64,000 nucleotides of DNA, taken from assembly GCA_964617355.1 (NCBI GenBank), contig CAZTXP010000039.1, forward strand, positions 1 to 64,000. The letters are read 5' to 3'. Every line of letters starts with the position of its first letter. Position 1 is the first letter of the stretch. This document shows, piece by piece, positions 23,039-32,146 of the stretch. Made by a program: the position numbers and the translations under genes. The notes beneath the pieces are model-generated. The model was not told the origin of the DNA, searched no databases, and saw only the letters and a program-made list of their open reading frames with translations. The stretch is from CAZTDU01 sp964617355 (GTDB lineage Bacteria; Pseudomonadota; Gammaproteobacteria; Burkholderiales; SG8-39).

Positions 23039-23932
23039 GTGAGCTTCCTCGAGGTCCAGGGCCTGGCGAAGCGCTACCCCGCTGCCGGCGGCAAGGGCAC
23101 GACGATCTTCGAGAACGTCGGCTTCGCGATCGAGCGCGGCGAATTTACCTGCGTGATCGGCCACTCCGGCTGCGGCAAGACGACGATCCTGAACGTGCTC
23201 GCCGGCCTCGACGCGGCGAGCGAGGGCCTAGTGGTGATGGACGGGCGCGAGGTGGCCGGCCCGTCGCTCGACCGCGGCGTCGTCTTCCAGGGCCACGCCC
23301 TGATGCCGTGGCTCACGGTGCTGTCGAACGTGGCCTTCGCGGTGCGCAGCCGCTGGCCGGAATGGAGCCGCGGCGAGGTCGAGGCGCACTGCCGCAGGTT
23401 CATCGACCTCGTGGGTCTTGCCGGCGCCGAGCACAAGAAGCCTTCGCAGCTCTCGGGAGGCATGAAGCAGCGCGTCGGCATCGCTCGCGCCTTTGCCATC
23501 CAGCCGAAGATGCTGCTCCTCGACGAGCCCTTCGGCGCCCTCGACGCCCTGACCCGCGGGACGATCCAGGACGAACTGGTGAAGATCTGCGCCGCGACAC
23601 GACAGACCGTGTTCATGATCACGCACGACGTCGACGAGGCGATCCTCCTCGCCGACAAGGTGATGCTCATGTCGAACGGCCCCGACGCCTGCATCGCCGA
23701 GATCGTCGAGAACACGCTGCCGCGCCCGCGCGACCGCCACACGATCCACCACGATCCCCAGTACTACCGGATCCGCAACCACCTCGTCGACTTCCTGGTT
23801 AACCGTTCGCGCCTTTACCAGTCGGGCGAGGTGCCGCGACCCCCGAAGCCGCCCGTGGTACGCCCGGGTCTCGACGCAGACCCATCCCGATCCGACGGCG
23901 GCCAGCCGGCCAAGGTCGTCAACCTCAGATAG
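23039..23932 (+). CDS. ABC transporter ATPase of the cyanate/nitrate family (CynD/NrtD)
   Basis: This 297-aa ATPase has Walker A GHSGCGKTT, the Q-loop in GVVFQGHALMPWLTV, the signature QLSGGMKQRVGIARAF, Walker B LLLDEPFGALDALT and the switch histidine in MITHDVDEA. NrtD-like features are the EIVENTLPRPRDR segment and the following HHDPQYYRIRNHLVDFLV. A proline-rich tail of about 35 residues closes the protein. It uses GTG 23039. A strong AGGAGG site for cynS overlaps its 3' end. Confidence 0.9.
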   Translation: MSFLEVQGLAKRYPAAGGKGTTIFENVGFAIERGEFTCVIGHSGCGKTTILNVLAGLDAASEGLVVMDGREVAGPSLDRGVVFQGHALMPWLTVLSNVAFAVRSRWPEWSRGEVEAHCRRFIDLVGLAGAEHKKPSQLSGGMKQRVGIARAFAIQPKMLLLDEPFGALDALTRGTIQDELVKICAATRQTVFMITHDVDEAILLADKVMLMSNGPDACIAEIVENTLPRPRDRHTIHHDPQYYRIRNHLVDFLVNRSRLYQSGEVPRPPKPPVVRPGLDADPSRSDGGQPAKVVNLR

Positions 23933-23940
23933 GAGGCAGC

Positions 23941-24429
23941 ATGAAGCGAGAATCCGCATCCGCCCTCTCGGCGGTGATGAAGCCGATGAAGCGCGAGGAC
24001 GTGACCGACCTGGTCGCATTCCGCAAGATCAAGCTCGGCATCAAGTGGTCCGCGGTCGCGAAGAAGGTCGGCCAGTCGAAGGAGTGGACGACCGCCGCGT
24101 GCCTGGGCCAGATGCAGATGACGAAGAAGCAGGCCGAGGTCGTCGGCCGCATCTTCGACCTGCCGGAAGAGGCGGTGCTGCTCCTGCAGACCGTGCCCTA
24201 CAAGGGTTCGCTGCCGACCGCGGTGCCGACGGACCCGCTGATCTACCGTTGGTACGAGATCGTCAACGTCTACGGCACCACGATCAAGGAGCTGATCCAC
24301 GAGGAATTCGGCGACGGCATCATGAGCGCGATCGACTTCTCCATGGACATCCAGCGCGAGCCCCATGAGAAGGGCGACCGCGTGCACGTCGAACTTTCGG
24401 GCAAGTTCCTGCCGTACAAGACCTACTGA
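23941..24429 (+). CDS. cynS: Cyanase (cyanate hydratase)
   Basis: This 162-aa decameric cytosolic enzyme converts cyanate and bicarbonate to ammonia and CO2 via carbamate. The catalytic triad is intact: R103 and E106 in IYRWYEIVNVYG and S129 in GIMSAIDFSMD, matching R96, E99 and S122 of the E. coli enzyme. The N-terminal helical POU-like domain is residues 20-90, and the C-terminal KGDRVHVELSGKFLPYKTY is conserved. The AGGAGG site before ATG 23941 is the best in the operon. It is fed by the adjacent transporter, and the sigma-54 promoter suggests use of cyanate as a nitrogen source. Confidence 0.97.
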   Translation: MKRESASALSAVMKPMKREDVTDLVAFRKIKLGIKWSAVAKKVGQSKEWTTAACLGQMQMTKKQAEVVGRIFDLPEEAVLLLQTVPYKGSLPTAVPTDPLIYRWYEIVNVYGTTIKELIHEEFGDGIMSAIDFSMDIQREPHEKGDRVHVELSGKFLPYKTY

Positions 24430-24457
24430 TCGCCGGCGCCGGACGGCGCCCGCGACC

Positions 24458-25114
24458 TCAGGCGGCCTTGTAGGTGTCGAGCTTGATGCGCTCGCGCTCG
24501 AGCGCCGCGGCCACCGGCGCTGCGGCCATCACGCGCCCGATATAGGCCTTGTAGCCCGGCAGGTCGTCCGGGTTGATGCCGGCAAAGCCGCCCCAGCGCA
24601 GGAGCGTGAACGCATAGGCGTCGTGCACCGAGAGGCGCGCACCGTGCCAGTACGGGTTCGCGCTGGCGATCCAGCCCTGGATGCGCGAGAGGTAGGTGCG
24701 GAAATTCGCCGTCGCGACCTTGCGCGACTCGGCCTTCGCGGATTCGCTCTCGACGAAGTTGTCGGGCCTGAAGATATGGGTGAATGTCGGATGGACGGTG
24801 TTGTTCATCCAGGCGAGCTGCGACAGCGCCTGCGCGCGCGGCATCAGCGCGGCGGGGAGGAGGCCTGCCTCGGGGAACCGGCGGTCGAGGTAGTCGCAGA
24901 TCGCGACGATCTGCGTCAGCGGCTGCCCATCGACGATCAGCACCGGCACCTGTCCGTTCGGGTTCATGGCGAGGTACTCCGGGGTCTGGTGCTCGCCCTT
25001 GTGCAGCTTGACGAGCACCGGCTCGAAGTCCGCGCCGCCGTTCGCCTTCACGATCTCCAGTGCAACATGCGCCACGAACGAGCAGGCGCCGGGTGCGAAA
25101 TAGAGCTTCATCAT
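24458..25114 (-). CDS. Glutathione S-transferase family protein
   Basis: This 218-aa cytosolic GST has an N-terminal thioredoxin-like domain (MKLYFAPGACSFVAHVAL) with the beta-class serine/cysteine region. NGQVPVLIVDGQPLTQIVAICDYLDRR contains the cis-proline and the glutathione-gamma-glutamyl site. The all-helical C-terminal domain starts near residue 90. The N-terminal PGACS matches bacterial beta-class GSTs, where a cysteine is catalytic. The start at 25114 has GAGGAGG seven bases upstream; the next codon is also ATG. It is the last gene of a long minus-strand block and overlaps the acetyltransferase stop by four bases. The substrate is unknown. Confidence 0.9.
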   Translation of the reverse strand: MMKLYFAPGACSFVAHVALEIVKANGGADFEPVLVKLHKGEHQTPEYLAMNPNGQVPVLIVDGQPLTQIVAICDYLDRRFPEAGLLPAALMPRAQALSQLAWMNNTVHPTFTHIFRPDNFVESESAKAESRKVATANFRTYLSRIQGWIASANPYWHGARLSVHDAYAFTLLRWGGFAGINPDDLPGYKAYIGRVMAAAPVAAALERERIKLDTYKAA

Positions 25115-25770
25115 GTTGCGTCCTCCTCGAGGTTGCGGGCCGCGAGCGGCGCGCGCTGCCGTCCGTCGGGATCGAAATTCGCCGGATCGAGCCAGCGCTC
25201 GTAGGCGGCCTTCAGGCGCGGCCAGTCTTCGTCGATCATCGCGAACCATACGGTGTCGCGGTTCGCGCCCTTGGTCCACATGTGGCGCCGGAAGGTGCCT
25301 TCGTAGGCAAAGCCGAATCGACGCGCCGCCGCCTGCGAGGGCAGGTTCGCGTGATGGCACTTCCATTCGAAGCGGCGGTAGCCGAGGGTGTCGAACGAAT
25401 GCTGCGCGAAGAGAAAGAGAGCTTCGGTGGCAATGCGGGTGCGCCCGGCGCCCCTTCCCCACAGCACGTTGCCGATCTCGATGACGCCGTGCTCGGGCGT
25501 GATGCGCATCAGCGCCTGCCGGCCGACTGCGCGGCCACCGGACTTGTCGACCACCGTGAAGAACAGCGGATCGTCGTTCTTCGCCACGCGTTCGATCCAG
25601 GCCCGCATCTCGCCGATGTCCCGGGGCGGTTCGTCGAACAGGTACGGATACAGGCCGGGATCGGCGCAGGTCTCGAAGAGGCCCGCGGCGTGCGCCAGGG
25701 ACAGCGGCTCTAGCCGGCAGTAGCGCCCGTCGATCGGGCCGCGCGACGGTCGCGGGCGGGGCAGTTGCAT
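25111..25770 (-). CDS. GNAT-family N-acetyltransferase (RimJ/RimL-like)
   Basis: This 219-aa cytosolic protein has the RimJ/RimL-like layout: GRYCRLEPLSLAHAAGLFE at the start and the acetyl-CoA site in WGRGAGRTRIATEALFLFAQHSF. LGYRRFEWKCHHANLPSQAAARRFGFAYEGTFRRHMWTKG is the typical late GNAT motif with SxxAAxRxGF. The family acetylates protein N termini or small amines; the substrate cannot be predicted here. It begins two bases after the NYN gene's stop and overlaps the GST gene, consistent with co-translation. Confidence 0.88.
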   Translation of the reverse strand: MQLPRPRPSRGPIDGRYCRLEPLSLAHAAGLFETCADPGLYPYLFDEPPRDIGEMRAWIERVAKNDDPLFFTVVDKSGGRAVGRQALMRITPEHGVIEIGNVLWGRGAGRTRIATEALFLFAQHSFDTLGYRRFEWKCHHANLPSQAAARRFGFAYEGTFRRHMWTKGANRDTVWFAMIDEDWPRLKAAYERWLDPANFDPDGRQRAPLAARNLEEDAT

Positions 25771-25772
25771 GG

Positions 25773-26576
25773 CTACGCCAGGCGGATGAGGTAGCCGCCG
25801 GACTTCTCGTCGTGCTCGAGCAGCACGAGCTTGCGGGTGGCGGCCTCCTCGAGCAGGTCCGAGAAGGCCCTGAAGCCGTAGTACGACTCGTTGAAGCCCG
25901 GCTTGCGGCGCTTCAGCGCCTGCTTGACCATCGAGCCCCAGATCTTCTCGCCCGCGCCGCGCTCCGCCACCAGCGCGGCCAGCGTTTCGAGCACGAGGTC
26001 CATCGCCTCCTGGTTCTTGTCGCCCCCCGGCGCGGCGGCGCCCTCCCGGGACGCGCCCGATTCGCGCCGCTTCTTCGCCGCGCGGCGCTGCGTTTCCTCC
26101 TCGCGCACGAGGTCGTCGTAGAAGATGAACTCGTCGCAGTTCGACACCAGCAGGTCGGAGGAAGAGTTCTTCACGCCCACGCCGATCACGGTCTTGGCGT
26201 TCTCGCGCAGCTTGGAGACCAGCGGCGAGAAGTCGGAATCGCCGCTGACGATGACGAAGGTGTCGACGTGCGACTTGGTGTAGCAGAGGTCGAGCGCGTC
26301 GACCACCATGCGGATGTCGGCGGAGTTCTTGCCCGACATGCGCACGTGGGGAATCTCGATCAGCTCGAACGCGGCCGCATGCATGGTGGCCTTGAACTCC
26401 TTGTAGCGCTCCCAGTCGCAGTACGCCTTCTTGACGACGATCGACCCCTTCAGGAGCAGGCGCTCGAGGACGCGCGCGATGTCGAACTTCGCGTATTTCG
26501 CCTCGCGGACGCCCAGCGCGACGTTCTCGAAGTCGCAGAAGACCGCGAGGTTGCGGGTATCCGCGGGGCCGGCCAT
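25773..26576 (-). CDS. NYN-domain ribonuclease-like protein with C-terminal LOTUS (OST-HTH) domain
   Basis: This 267-aa protein begins with a NYN/PIN-like (LabA/DUF88) domain. It has acidic residues in FCDFENVA (D15, N18), the KNSADIRMVVDALDLC strand and VIVSGDSDFSPLVSKL, which together form the metal site of the nuclease fold. A charged linker (residues 165-190) is followed by a winged-helix OST-HTH/LOTUS domain. That domain is recognised by IWGSMVKQALKRRKPGFNESYYGFRAFSDLLEEA, then VLLEHDEKSGGYLIRL. This combination suggests RNA binding and cleavage. It starts two bases after the RND pump stop, an unexpected operon partner. Confidence 0.88.
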   Translation of the reverse strand: MAGPADTRNLAVFCDFENVALGVREAKYAKFDIARVLERLLLKGSIVVKKAYCDWERYKEFKATMHAAAFELIEIPHVRMSGKNSADIRMVVDALDLCYTKSHVDTFVIVSGDSDFSPLVSKLRENAKTVIGVGVKNSSSDLLVSNCDEFIFYDDLVREEETQRRAAKKRRESGASREGAAAPGGDKNQEAMDLVLETLAALVAERGAGEKIWGSMVKQALKRRKPGFNESYYGFRAFSDLLEEAATRKLVLLEHDEKSGGYLIRLA

Positions 26577-26578
26577 GG

Positions 26579-29500
26579 TCAGCGCACCTCGCTTGGCGAC
26601 TGCGGCGTCGACGCGATGCCGCCGGCCGCGACCGGCGCCACCGGCGGATGCTCGCCGTCGGCGAGCGCCCGGCGTGACGCGAGCCAGGCCTGGAGCCGCT
26701 CGAAGTAGAGGTAGACCACGGGCGTAATGTACAGCGTCAGGACCTGCGACAGGATGAGGCCGCCGACGACCGCGAGGCCGAGCGGCATGCGCGCGCCGCC
26801 GCCGGCGCCGATGCCCATCGCGATCGGCAGGCTGCCCATCAGCGCCGCCATGGTCGTCATCATGATCGGGCGGAAACGCACGATGCCGGACTCGAAGATT
26901 GCCTGCTCGGCGGTCTTGCCTCCGTGGCGCTGGGCCTCGATCGCGAAGTCGATCATCATGATCGCGTTCTTCTTCACGATGCCGACCAGCATGATGATGC
27001 CGACGAAGGCGTACATGTTGAGCTCGATGCCGAAGGCCAGCAGCGTGACGAGCGCGCCAAGGCCGGCCGTGGGCAGGCCGGAGAGGATGGTCAGCGGATG
27101 GATGAAGCTCTCGTACAGGATGCCCAGCACCAGGTAGATCACGAGCACGGACATCAACAGCAGCAGGCCCATGCCCTGCAGGGACTTCTCGAAGGCCTGC
27201 GCGGTGCCCTGGAACGAGGTATTCAGCGCCGCGGGGACTTGCAGTTCGACCATCGCCTTGCGCACCTCGGCGATCGCCTCGGACAGCGCCACGCCCTGGC
27301 GCAGGTCGAACGACAGCGTGACTGACGGCAGCTGCCCGAGGTGCGTGACCGAGAGCGGCCCCACGCCGTAGCTCAGCTTCGCGACCGCGTCCAGGGGCAC
27401 CAGCGTCCCGGTGTTCGAGCGCACATAGAGCTTCGACAGCGCCGACGGGTCGGACTGGTACTTCGGCTCGAGCTCCAGGATCACCCAGTACTGGTTCGTG
27501 GCGGTGAAGATCGTCGACACCTGCGAGGAGCCGTAGGCGTTGTTCAGCGCCAGCTGGATCTGCTGCGCGGAGACGCCCAGGGTCGAGGCCTTCTCGCGCT
27601 GGATCTCGACCGTCACCTGCGGGCGCGCGATCTGCAGGTCGCTCGAGATGTCGACGAGGCCGGGCAGCGTGCGCAGCTTCGCCTCGATGCGCGGTGCCCA
27701 CGCGTACAGCATCTCGGTGCTCGCGCCCTGCACCACGTACTGGTACGGCGCCTTGGTGAGCTGGCCGCCAATGCGGATCGCAGGCACGTTCTGCACGAAG
27801 GCCTTCACGCCCTGCAGGCGGGCCAGCTTCGGGCGCAGCCCGCGTACCACCTCGTCGGCGTTCTTGCGCTGGCCGAAGGGCTTCAGCGTGATGGTGATGC
27901 GGCCGCTGTTCATCGCCGGGTTGAAGTTGCTGGTGCCGACGAAGGACATCAACGCGTCGACGTTCGGGTCCTGGCGGATGATCTCCGCGACCTGCTGCTG
28001 CAGCGCCACCATGCCCTCGAACGAGATGTCCTGCGGGCCCTCGGTGAAGCAGAACAGCTGGCCGGAGTCCTCGCTCGGCAGGAAGCCCTTCGGCGCGCGC
28101 GCAAACAGCACCCCCGTCGCGACCACCACGCCGAGGAACACGAGCATCGTCAGCCGCTGGTGACGCATCACCACGCGCAGGCTCGCCGCGTAGGCGTCGC
28201 GGAAGCCGTCGAAGGCGTTCTCGAACAGCATGTAGAGCCGTCCGTGCCTGGTCTCCGCCTCGTGCGGCTTGAGGATGAAGCGGCACATCATCGGCGTCAG
28301 GGTGAGGGAGACGAAGCCCGAGATCACCACCGCGACCATGATGACGACCGCGAACTCGTGCAGCAGCCGGCCGAGGATGCCGCCCATGAAGAGCACCGGG
28401 ATGAACACCGCCGCGAGCGACAGCGTCATCGACACGATGGTGAACGCGATCTCGCGAGAGCCGTCGAGCGTCGCCTGCAGCACCCCCTTGCCCATTTCGA
28501 GGTGGCGCGTGATGTTCTCGAGCATGACGATCGCGTCGTCGACCACGAAGCCGACGCACAGCGTCAGCGCGAGCAGCGAGATGTTGTCGATGCTGTAGCC
28601 GAGCAGGTACATCACCGCGAAGGTGCCGACGATCGACATCGGCAGCGCGACGCTCGGGATGATCGTCGCCGGGATGTTGCGCAGGAAGAGGAAGATCACC
28701 ATCACCACGAGCGCGAGGGCGACCAGCAGCGTGAACTGCACCTCCTCGACCGAGGCGCGGATCGTCACCGAGCGGTCGAAGAGCACGTTGATGTCGATGC
28801 CGGGCGGGACCTCGGAGCGGAAGGTCGGCAGCAGCTTCTTGATGGACTCCACCACCTCGATCGTGTTCACGCCGGGCTGGCGCTGGATGGCGAGCACGAT
28901 GCCGCGCTTGTCCTTGAACCACGCCGCGACCTTGTCGGTCTCCACGCTGTCGATGACGCGGCCGAGCTCGGAGAGGCGGATCGGCGATCCGTTGCGGTAG
29001 GTGACGATCACCGGCCGGTAGGCGGAGGCGTCGTACAGCTGGCCGGTCGACTGCACCGCGAACATGCGCTCCTTGCCGTAGAGCGTGCCGGTCGGCAGGT
29101 TGACGTTCGCCTGCGCGATCGCCTGCTGCACCTCGTTGATGCCGACGCCGCGGGCGGCAAGCGCGTCCGGATCGACTTGCACGCGCACCGCGTACTTCTG
29201 CTGGCCGAAGATCTGCACCTGCGCGACGCCGTTGATGGTCGAGATGCGCTGGGCGAGGAACGTCTCGGCGTACTCGTTGACGGTCGAGAGCGGCAGCGTG
29301 TCGGATGTCAGCGCGAGGTAGTAGACCGGGAAGTCGGCCGGGTTGACCTTGCGGAACGACGGCGGCGCCGGCATCGTCGCCGGCAGCTGGCGCGCCGCGG
29401 AGGCGATCGCGGAATTGACGTCCTGGGCGGCGGCGTCGATGTCCCGGTCGAGGCTGAACTGGATCGTGATCGAGGTCGTGCCCTGCCCGCTGATCGACGT

Positions 29501-29740
29501 CATCTGGTCGACCCCGGCGATGGTGGAGAACTGCTTCTCGAGCGGCGTGGCGACCGCGGCGGCCATGGTCTCGGGGCTCGCGCCCGGCACCTGCGCAGTG
29601 ACCTGGATGGTCGGGAAATCGACGTTCGGCAGGGTGCTCACCGGCAGCAGCCGGTAGGCGGCGAGGCCGAAGATCAGGATCCCCATCATGACGAGCACCG
29701 TCATGACGGGCCTGCGGACGAAGATTTCCGAGAGGTTCAT
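26579..29740 (-). CDS. RND multidrug efflux transporter (HAE1 family, MdtB/MdtC-like)
   Basis: This 1053-aa inner-membrane proton antiporter has N-terminal FVRRPVMTVLVMMGILIFGL, two large periplasmic porter and docking loops, and twelve helices in the usual 1+5+1+5 pattern. The proton-relay aspartate pair in helix 4 is present (CVGFVVDDAIVMLENITRH). Length and the PNVDFPTIQVTAQVPGASPE motif match MdtB/MdtC-type pumps. Its adaptor lies directly upstream with a four-base overlap. No outer-membrane channel gene is nearby, so a TolC-like protein encoded elsewhere is presumably shared. Substrates are unknown. Confidence 0.94.
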   Translation of the reverse strand: MNLSEIFVRRPVMTVLVMMGILIFGLAAYRLLPVSTLPNVDFPTIQVTAQVPGASPETMAAAVATPLEKQFSTIAGVDQMTSISGQGTTSITIQFSLDRDIDAAAQDVNSAIASAARQLPATMPAPPSFRKVNPADFPVYYLALTSDTLPLSTVNEYAETFLAQRISTINGVAQVQIFGQQKYAVRVQVDPDALAARGVGINEVQQAIAQANVNLPTGTLYGKERMFAVQSTGQLYDASAYRPVIVTYRNGSPIRLSELGRVIDSVETDKVAAWFKDKRGIVLAIQRQPGVNTIEVVESIKKLLPTFRSEVPPGIDINVLFDRSVTIRASVEEVQFTLLVALALVVMVIFLFLRNIPATIIPSVALPMSIVGTFAVMYLLGYSIDNISLLALTLCVGFVVDDAIVMLENITRHLEMGKGVLQATLDGSREIAFTIVSMTLSLAAVFIPVLFMGGILGRLLHEFAVVIMVAVVISGFVSLTLTPMMCRFILKPHEAETRHGRLYMLFENAFDGFRDAYAASLRVVMRHQRLTMLVFLGVVVATGVLFARAPKGFLPSEDSGQLFCFTEGPQDISFEGMVALQQQVAEIIRQDPNVDALMSFVGTSNFNPAMNSGRITITLKPFGQRKNADEVVRGLRPKLARLQGVKAFVQNVPAIRIGGQLTKAPYQYVVQGASTEMLYAWAPRIEAKLRTLPGLVDISSDLQIARPQVTVEIQREKASTLGVSAQQIQLALNNAYGSSQVSTIFTATNQYWVILELEPKYQSDPSALSKLYVRSNTGTLVPLDAVAKLSYGVGPLSVTHLGQLPSVTLSFDLRQGVALSEAIAEVRKAMVELQVPAALNTSFQGTAQAFEKSLQGMGLLLLMSVLVIYLVLGILYESFIHPLTILSGLPTAGLGALVTLLAFGIELNMYAFVGIIMLVGIVKKNAIMMIDFAIEAQRHGGKTAEQAIFESGIVRFRPIMMTTMAALMGSLPIAMGIGAGGGARMPLGLAVVGGLILSQVLTLYITPVVYLYFERLQAWLASRRALADGEHPPVAPVAAGGIASTPQSPSEVR

Positions 29741-30900
29741 TTCTTAGCGCCCTCCTCCTGCAGCGTCACCTTCGCGTTCGGCGACAGCCGGAGCGCGCCG
29801 CGGACCACGACCTGCTCGCCGGGCGCCACGCCCGCGTCGAGTACCGCGACGTCGCCGTCGGTGCGCTTCACCGCGACCTTGCGTACCTCGACGCCGTCGC
29901 CCTTGACGACATAGACGAACTGGCCGACGGGACCGGTCTGCAGCGCTCGCGACGGCACCACGATCGCCTTGTCGTCGTCGTAGAGCCGCATGCTGACGTT
30001 GACGAACTGGCCGGGCCACAGGGCGATGTCGCCGTTGTCGAACTGGGCGCGCAGCTTGATGGTGCCGGTCGTCGGGTCGACCGCGTTGTCGACGAACACG
30101 AGACGCCCCTGCGACGGCTTGCCGTCGCCCTTCGGCGCGGCGACCTCGACCGACAGCGGCCCGCCCGCCATGTACTTGCGCACCACCGGCAGCTCCTGCT
30201 CCGGGACCGCGAAGGTTACGTACACGGGGCGCACCTGGTTGATGACGACCAGCGCCGCGGTGTCGTTCGCCTTCACCAGGTTGCCGACCTGCAGCAGGAC
30301 CTTGCCGACGAAACCGTCGAGCGGGGCGCGGATCGTGCAGTACTCGAGGTTGATGCGGGCGTTCTCCAGCGCCGCGGCGCTCGCCTTCGAGGTGGCCTCC
30401 GCCGTCTCGGCGTTGGTGCGGATCTGCGCGTACGCTTCCTTGGAGACGAAATTCTTCTCGAGCAGCTCCTGGTAGCGGCGTTCCTGCGAGCGGGCCTGGT
30501 CGCGCGCGGCGGCGTCTCGCTGCGCGTTCGCCTCCGCCTGCCGCAACGCGGCCTCGAACGGCCTCGCGTCGATCCGAAACAGCACCTCGCCCTTCTTCAC
30601 CTCCTGGCCTTCACGGAAGTTCACCTCGACGATCTGCCCGTCGACGCGCGCCTTCAGCGACACGGTGGAGTACGCCTCGACGTTGCCGATCGCCTGCACC
30701 CGCACAGGCACCGTCGCCTGGGCGGCCGCGGCCACGCCGACCGGCACCGGGCCGCCGGGCCCGCCCTTCTTGCCGCCCTTGTCCTTGGCCTTGTCGGCGC
30801 CGCCCTCGCCGCCCCGCATCTGCCATGCCGCCGCTCCGGCCGCGACCGCCACCACCAGCACCAGCACCAGCAAGCCGATCGCCTTGCCCGCCTTCACCAT
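29737..30900 (-). CDS. RND efflux periplasmic adaptor (membrane fusion protein, MdtA/AcrA-like)
   Basis: This 387-aa protein has an N-terminal membrane anchor (residues 5-27) and a Gly/Lys-rich linker (residues 28-50). The adaptor modules follow: the lipoyl half-motifs VSLKARVDGQIVEVNFREGQEVKKGEVLFRID and YCTIRAPLDGFVGKVLLQVGNLV, an alpha-helical hairpin at about residues 115-175, then beta-barrel and membrane-proximal domains. It bridges the adjacent RND pump to an outer-membrane channel. It overlaps the lysA stop by 7 bases and the pump start by four, so it is translated from the lysA transcript. Confidence 0.93.
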   Translation of the reverse strand: MVKAGKAIGLLVLVLVVAVAAGAAAWQMRGGEGGADKAKDKGGKKGGPGGPVPVGVAAAAQATVPVRVQAIGNVEAYSTVSLKARVDGQIVEVNFREGQEVKKGEVLFRIDARPFEAALRQAEANAQRDAAARDQARSQERRYQELLEKNFVSKEAYAQIRTNAETAEATSKASAAALENARINLEYCTIRAPLDGFVGKVLLQVGNLVKANDTAALVVINQVRPVYVTFAVPEQELPVVRKYMAGGPLSVEVAAPKGDGKPSQGRLVFVDNAVDPTTGTIKLRAQFDNGDIALWPGQFVNVSMRLYDDDKAIVVPSRALQTGPVGQFVYVVKGDGVEVRKVAVKRTDGDVAVLDAGVAPGEQVVVRGALRLSPNAKVTLQEEGAKK

Positions 30901-32141
30901 GCTGCCACCTGTTCCAGTGCGTACAGTTCGTCCACCGTCTCGCGCCGGCGGATCTCCCGCACCTCGCGATCGGACACCATGACTTCGGCAGCCCGCGGCC
31001 GCGTGTTGTAGTTGGAGCTCATGCACATGCCGTAGGCACCGGCAGACATCACTGCCAGCAGGTCGCCTTCCCTCGCCGCGAGTCGCCGTTCCTTGGCGAG
31101 GAAGTCGGCGCTTTCGCAGACCGGGCCGACCACGTCGTAAACGCCTTCCGGCGCCGCGGATTCCGTTCGCACCGCACGGACATCGTGCCATGCCCCGTAG
31201 AGCGAGGGACGCACAAGGTCGTTCATGGCGGCATCGACGACGAGGAAATTCCGTTCCTCGCCGTGCTTGAGGTATTCGACCTTCGTCAGCAAGACGCCAG
31301 CGTTGCCGACGAGCGAGCGCCCCGGATCGAGGATCAGCTTGTGCCGGCGCTCGCCGAGGGCCGCCAGCGCGCCGCCCACGAACGCGGCGATCGGCGCCGG
31401 GGCCTCGTCGCGGTAGCGGATACCCACCCCGCCTCCGAGGTCGACATGGGCCAGCGCGATCCCGGCGCGCTCGATTCGATCGACGAGATCGGCGATGCGC
31501 GTCGTCGCGTCCTCGAACGGCTGCGTGTCGAGCATCAACGAACCGATGTGGAACCCGATGCCCTCGACGCGGACGCCATCGCGCCGCGCGGCGTCGCGGT
31601 ACAGCCGCTCGGCGTCCGCATACGCGACGCCGAATTTGTTCTGCTTCAATCCGGTCGAGATGTACGGATGCGTCTTGGGGTCGACGTCCGGGTTCACCCG
31701 GAACGACACCGGCGCGACCTTCCCGAGCGCGCGAGCCACCTCGTCGACGCGCGCGAGCTCCGCTTCGGATTCGAGGTTGATCGACAGGATGCCGGCCTCG
31801 ATCGCCCGGCGGATCTCCTCGCGCGACTTGCCGACGCCCGAGAAGACCACCTTGCGCGGGTCGCCGCCGGCCGCCAGTACGCGGGACAGCTCGCCCCCCG
31901 ACACGATGTCGAACCCCGCACCAAGGCGCGCCATCAGCGCGAGCACGGACAGGTTCGAGTTCGCCTTGACCGAGTAGCACACCAGGGCGTCGCGGCCGCG
32001 CAGCGCGTCGGCGTATTCGCGGTACGCGCCTTCGATCGCCGCGCGCGAATAGACGTACGTTGGCGTGCCGAAGCGGGCGGCCACCTCGTCCAACGGCACA
32101 CCCTCGACGCACAGCGCGCCCGCGCGGTATTCGAATCCCAT
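30894..32141 (-). CDS. lysA: Diaminopimelate decarboxylase
   Basis: This 415-aa PLP enzyme makes L-lysine from meso-diaminopimelate. The PLP lysine is in LVCYSVKANSN (near residue 57). The phosphate-binding HVDLGGGVGIRY and the substrate residues in FHIGSLMLD, CESADFLA and GAYGMCMSSNYNTRPR are all intact. The start at 32141 corresponds to the usual N terminus (F-Y-R-G-L-V-E-like region); the frame remains open upstream across cyaY. It follows lptM by 5 bases. The lptM-lysA-(cyaY divergent) order is common in proteobacteria, but the fusion of this operon to RND efflux genes is not. Confidence 0.96.
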   Translation of the reverse strand: MGFEYRAGALCVEGVPLDEVAARFGTPTYVYSRAAIEGAYREYADALRGRDALVCYSVKANSNLSVLALMARLGAGFDIVSGGELSRVLAAGGDPRKVVFSGVGKSREEIRRAIEAGILSINLESEAELARVDEVARALGKVAPVSFRVNPDVDPKTHPYISTGLKQNKFGVAYADAERLYRDAARRDGVRVEGIGFHIGSLMLDTQPFEDATTRIADLVDRIERAGIALAHVDLGGGVGIRYRDEAPAPIAAFVGGALAALGERRHKLILDPGRSLVGNAGVLLTKVEYLKHGEERNFLVVDAAMNDLVRPSLYGAWHDVRAVRTESAAPEGVYDVVGPVCESADFLAKERRLAAREGDLLAVMSAGAYGMCMSSNYNTRPRAAEVMVSDREVREIRRRETVDELYALEQVAAW

Positions 32142-32146
32142 GCGGC

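Noticed and set aside
20816..23932. Nitrate transport as the role of the NrtA/B/D-like ABC system
   Set aside because: No nitrate reductase genes are nearby, and the last gene of the operon is an intact cyanase with all catalytic residues, so cyanate is the better substrate assignment.
27341..29914. An 857-codon plus-strand frame opposite the RND pump
   Set aside because: The composition is His/Arg/Asp/Glu-rich without domains; the opposite strand is a complete HAE1 transporter with all motifs.
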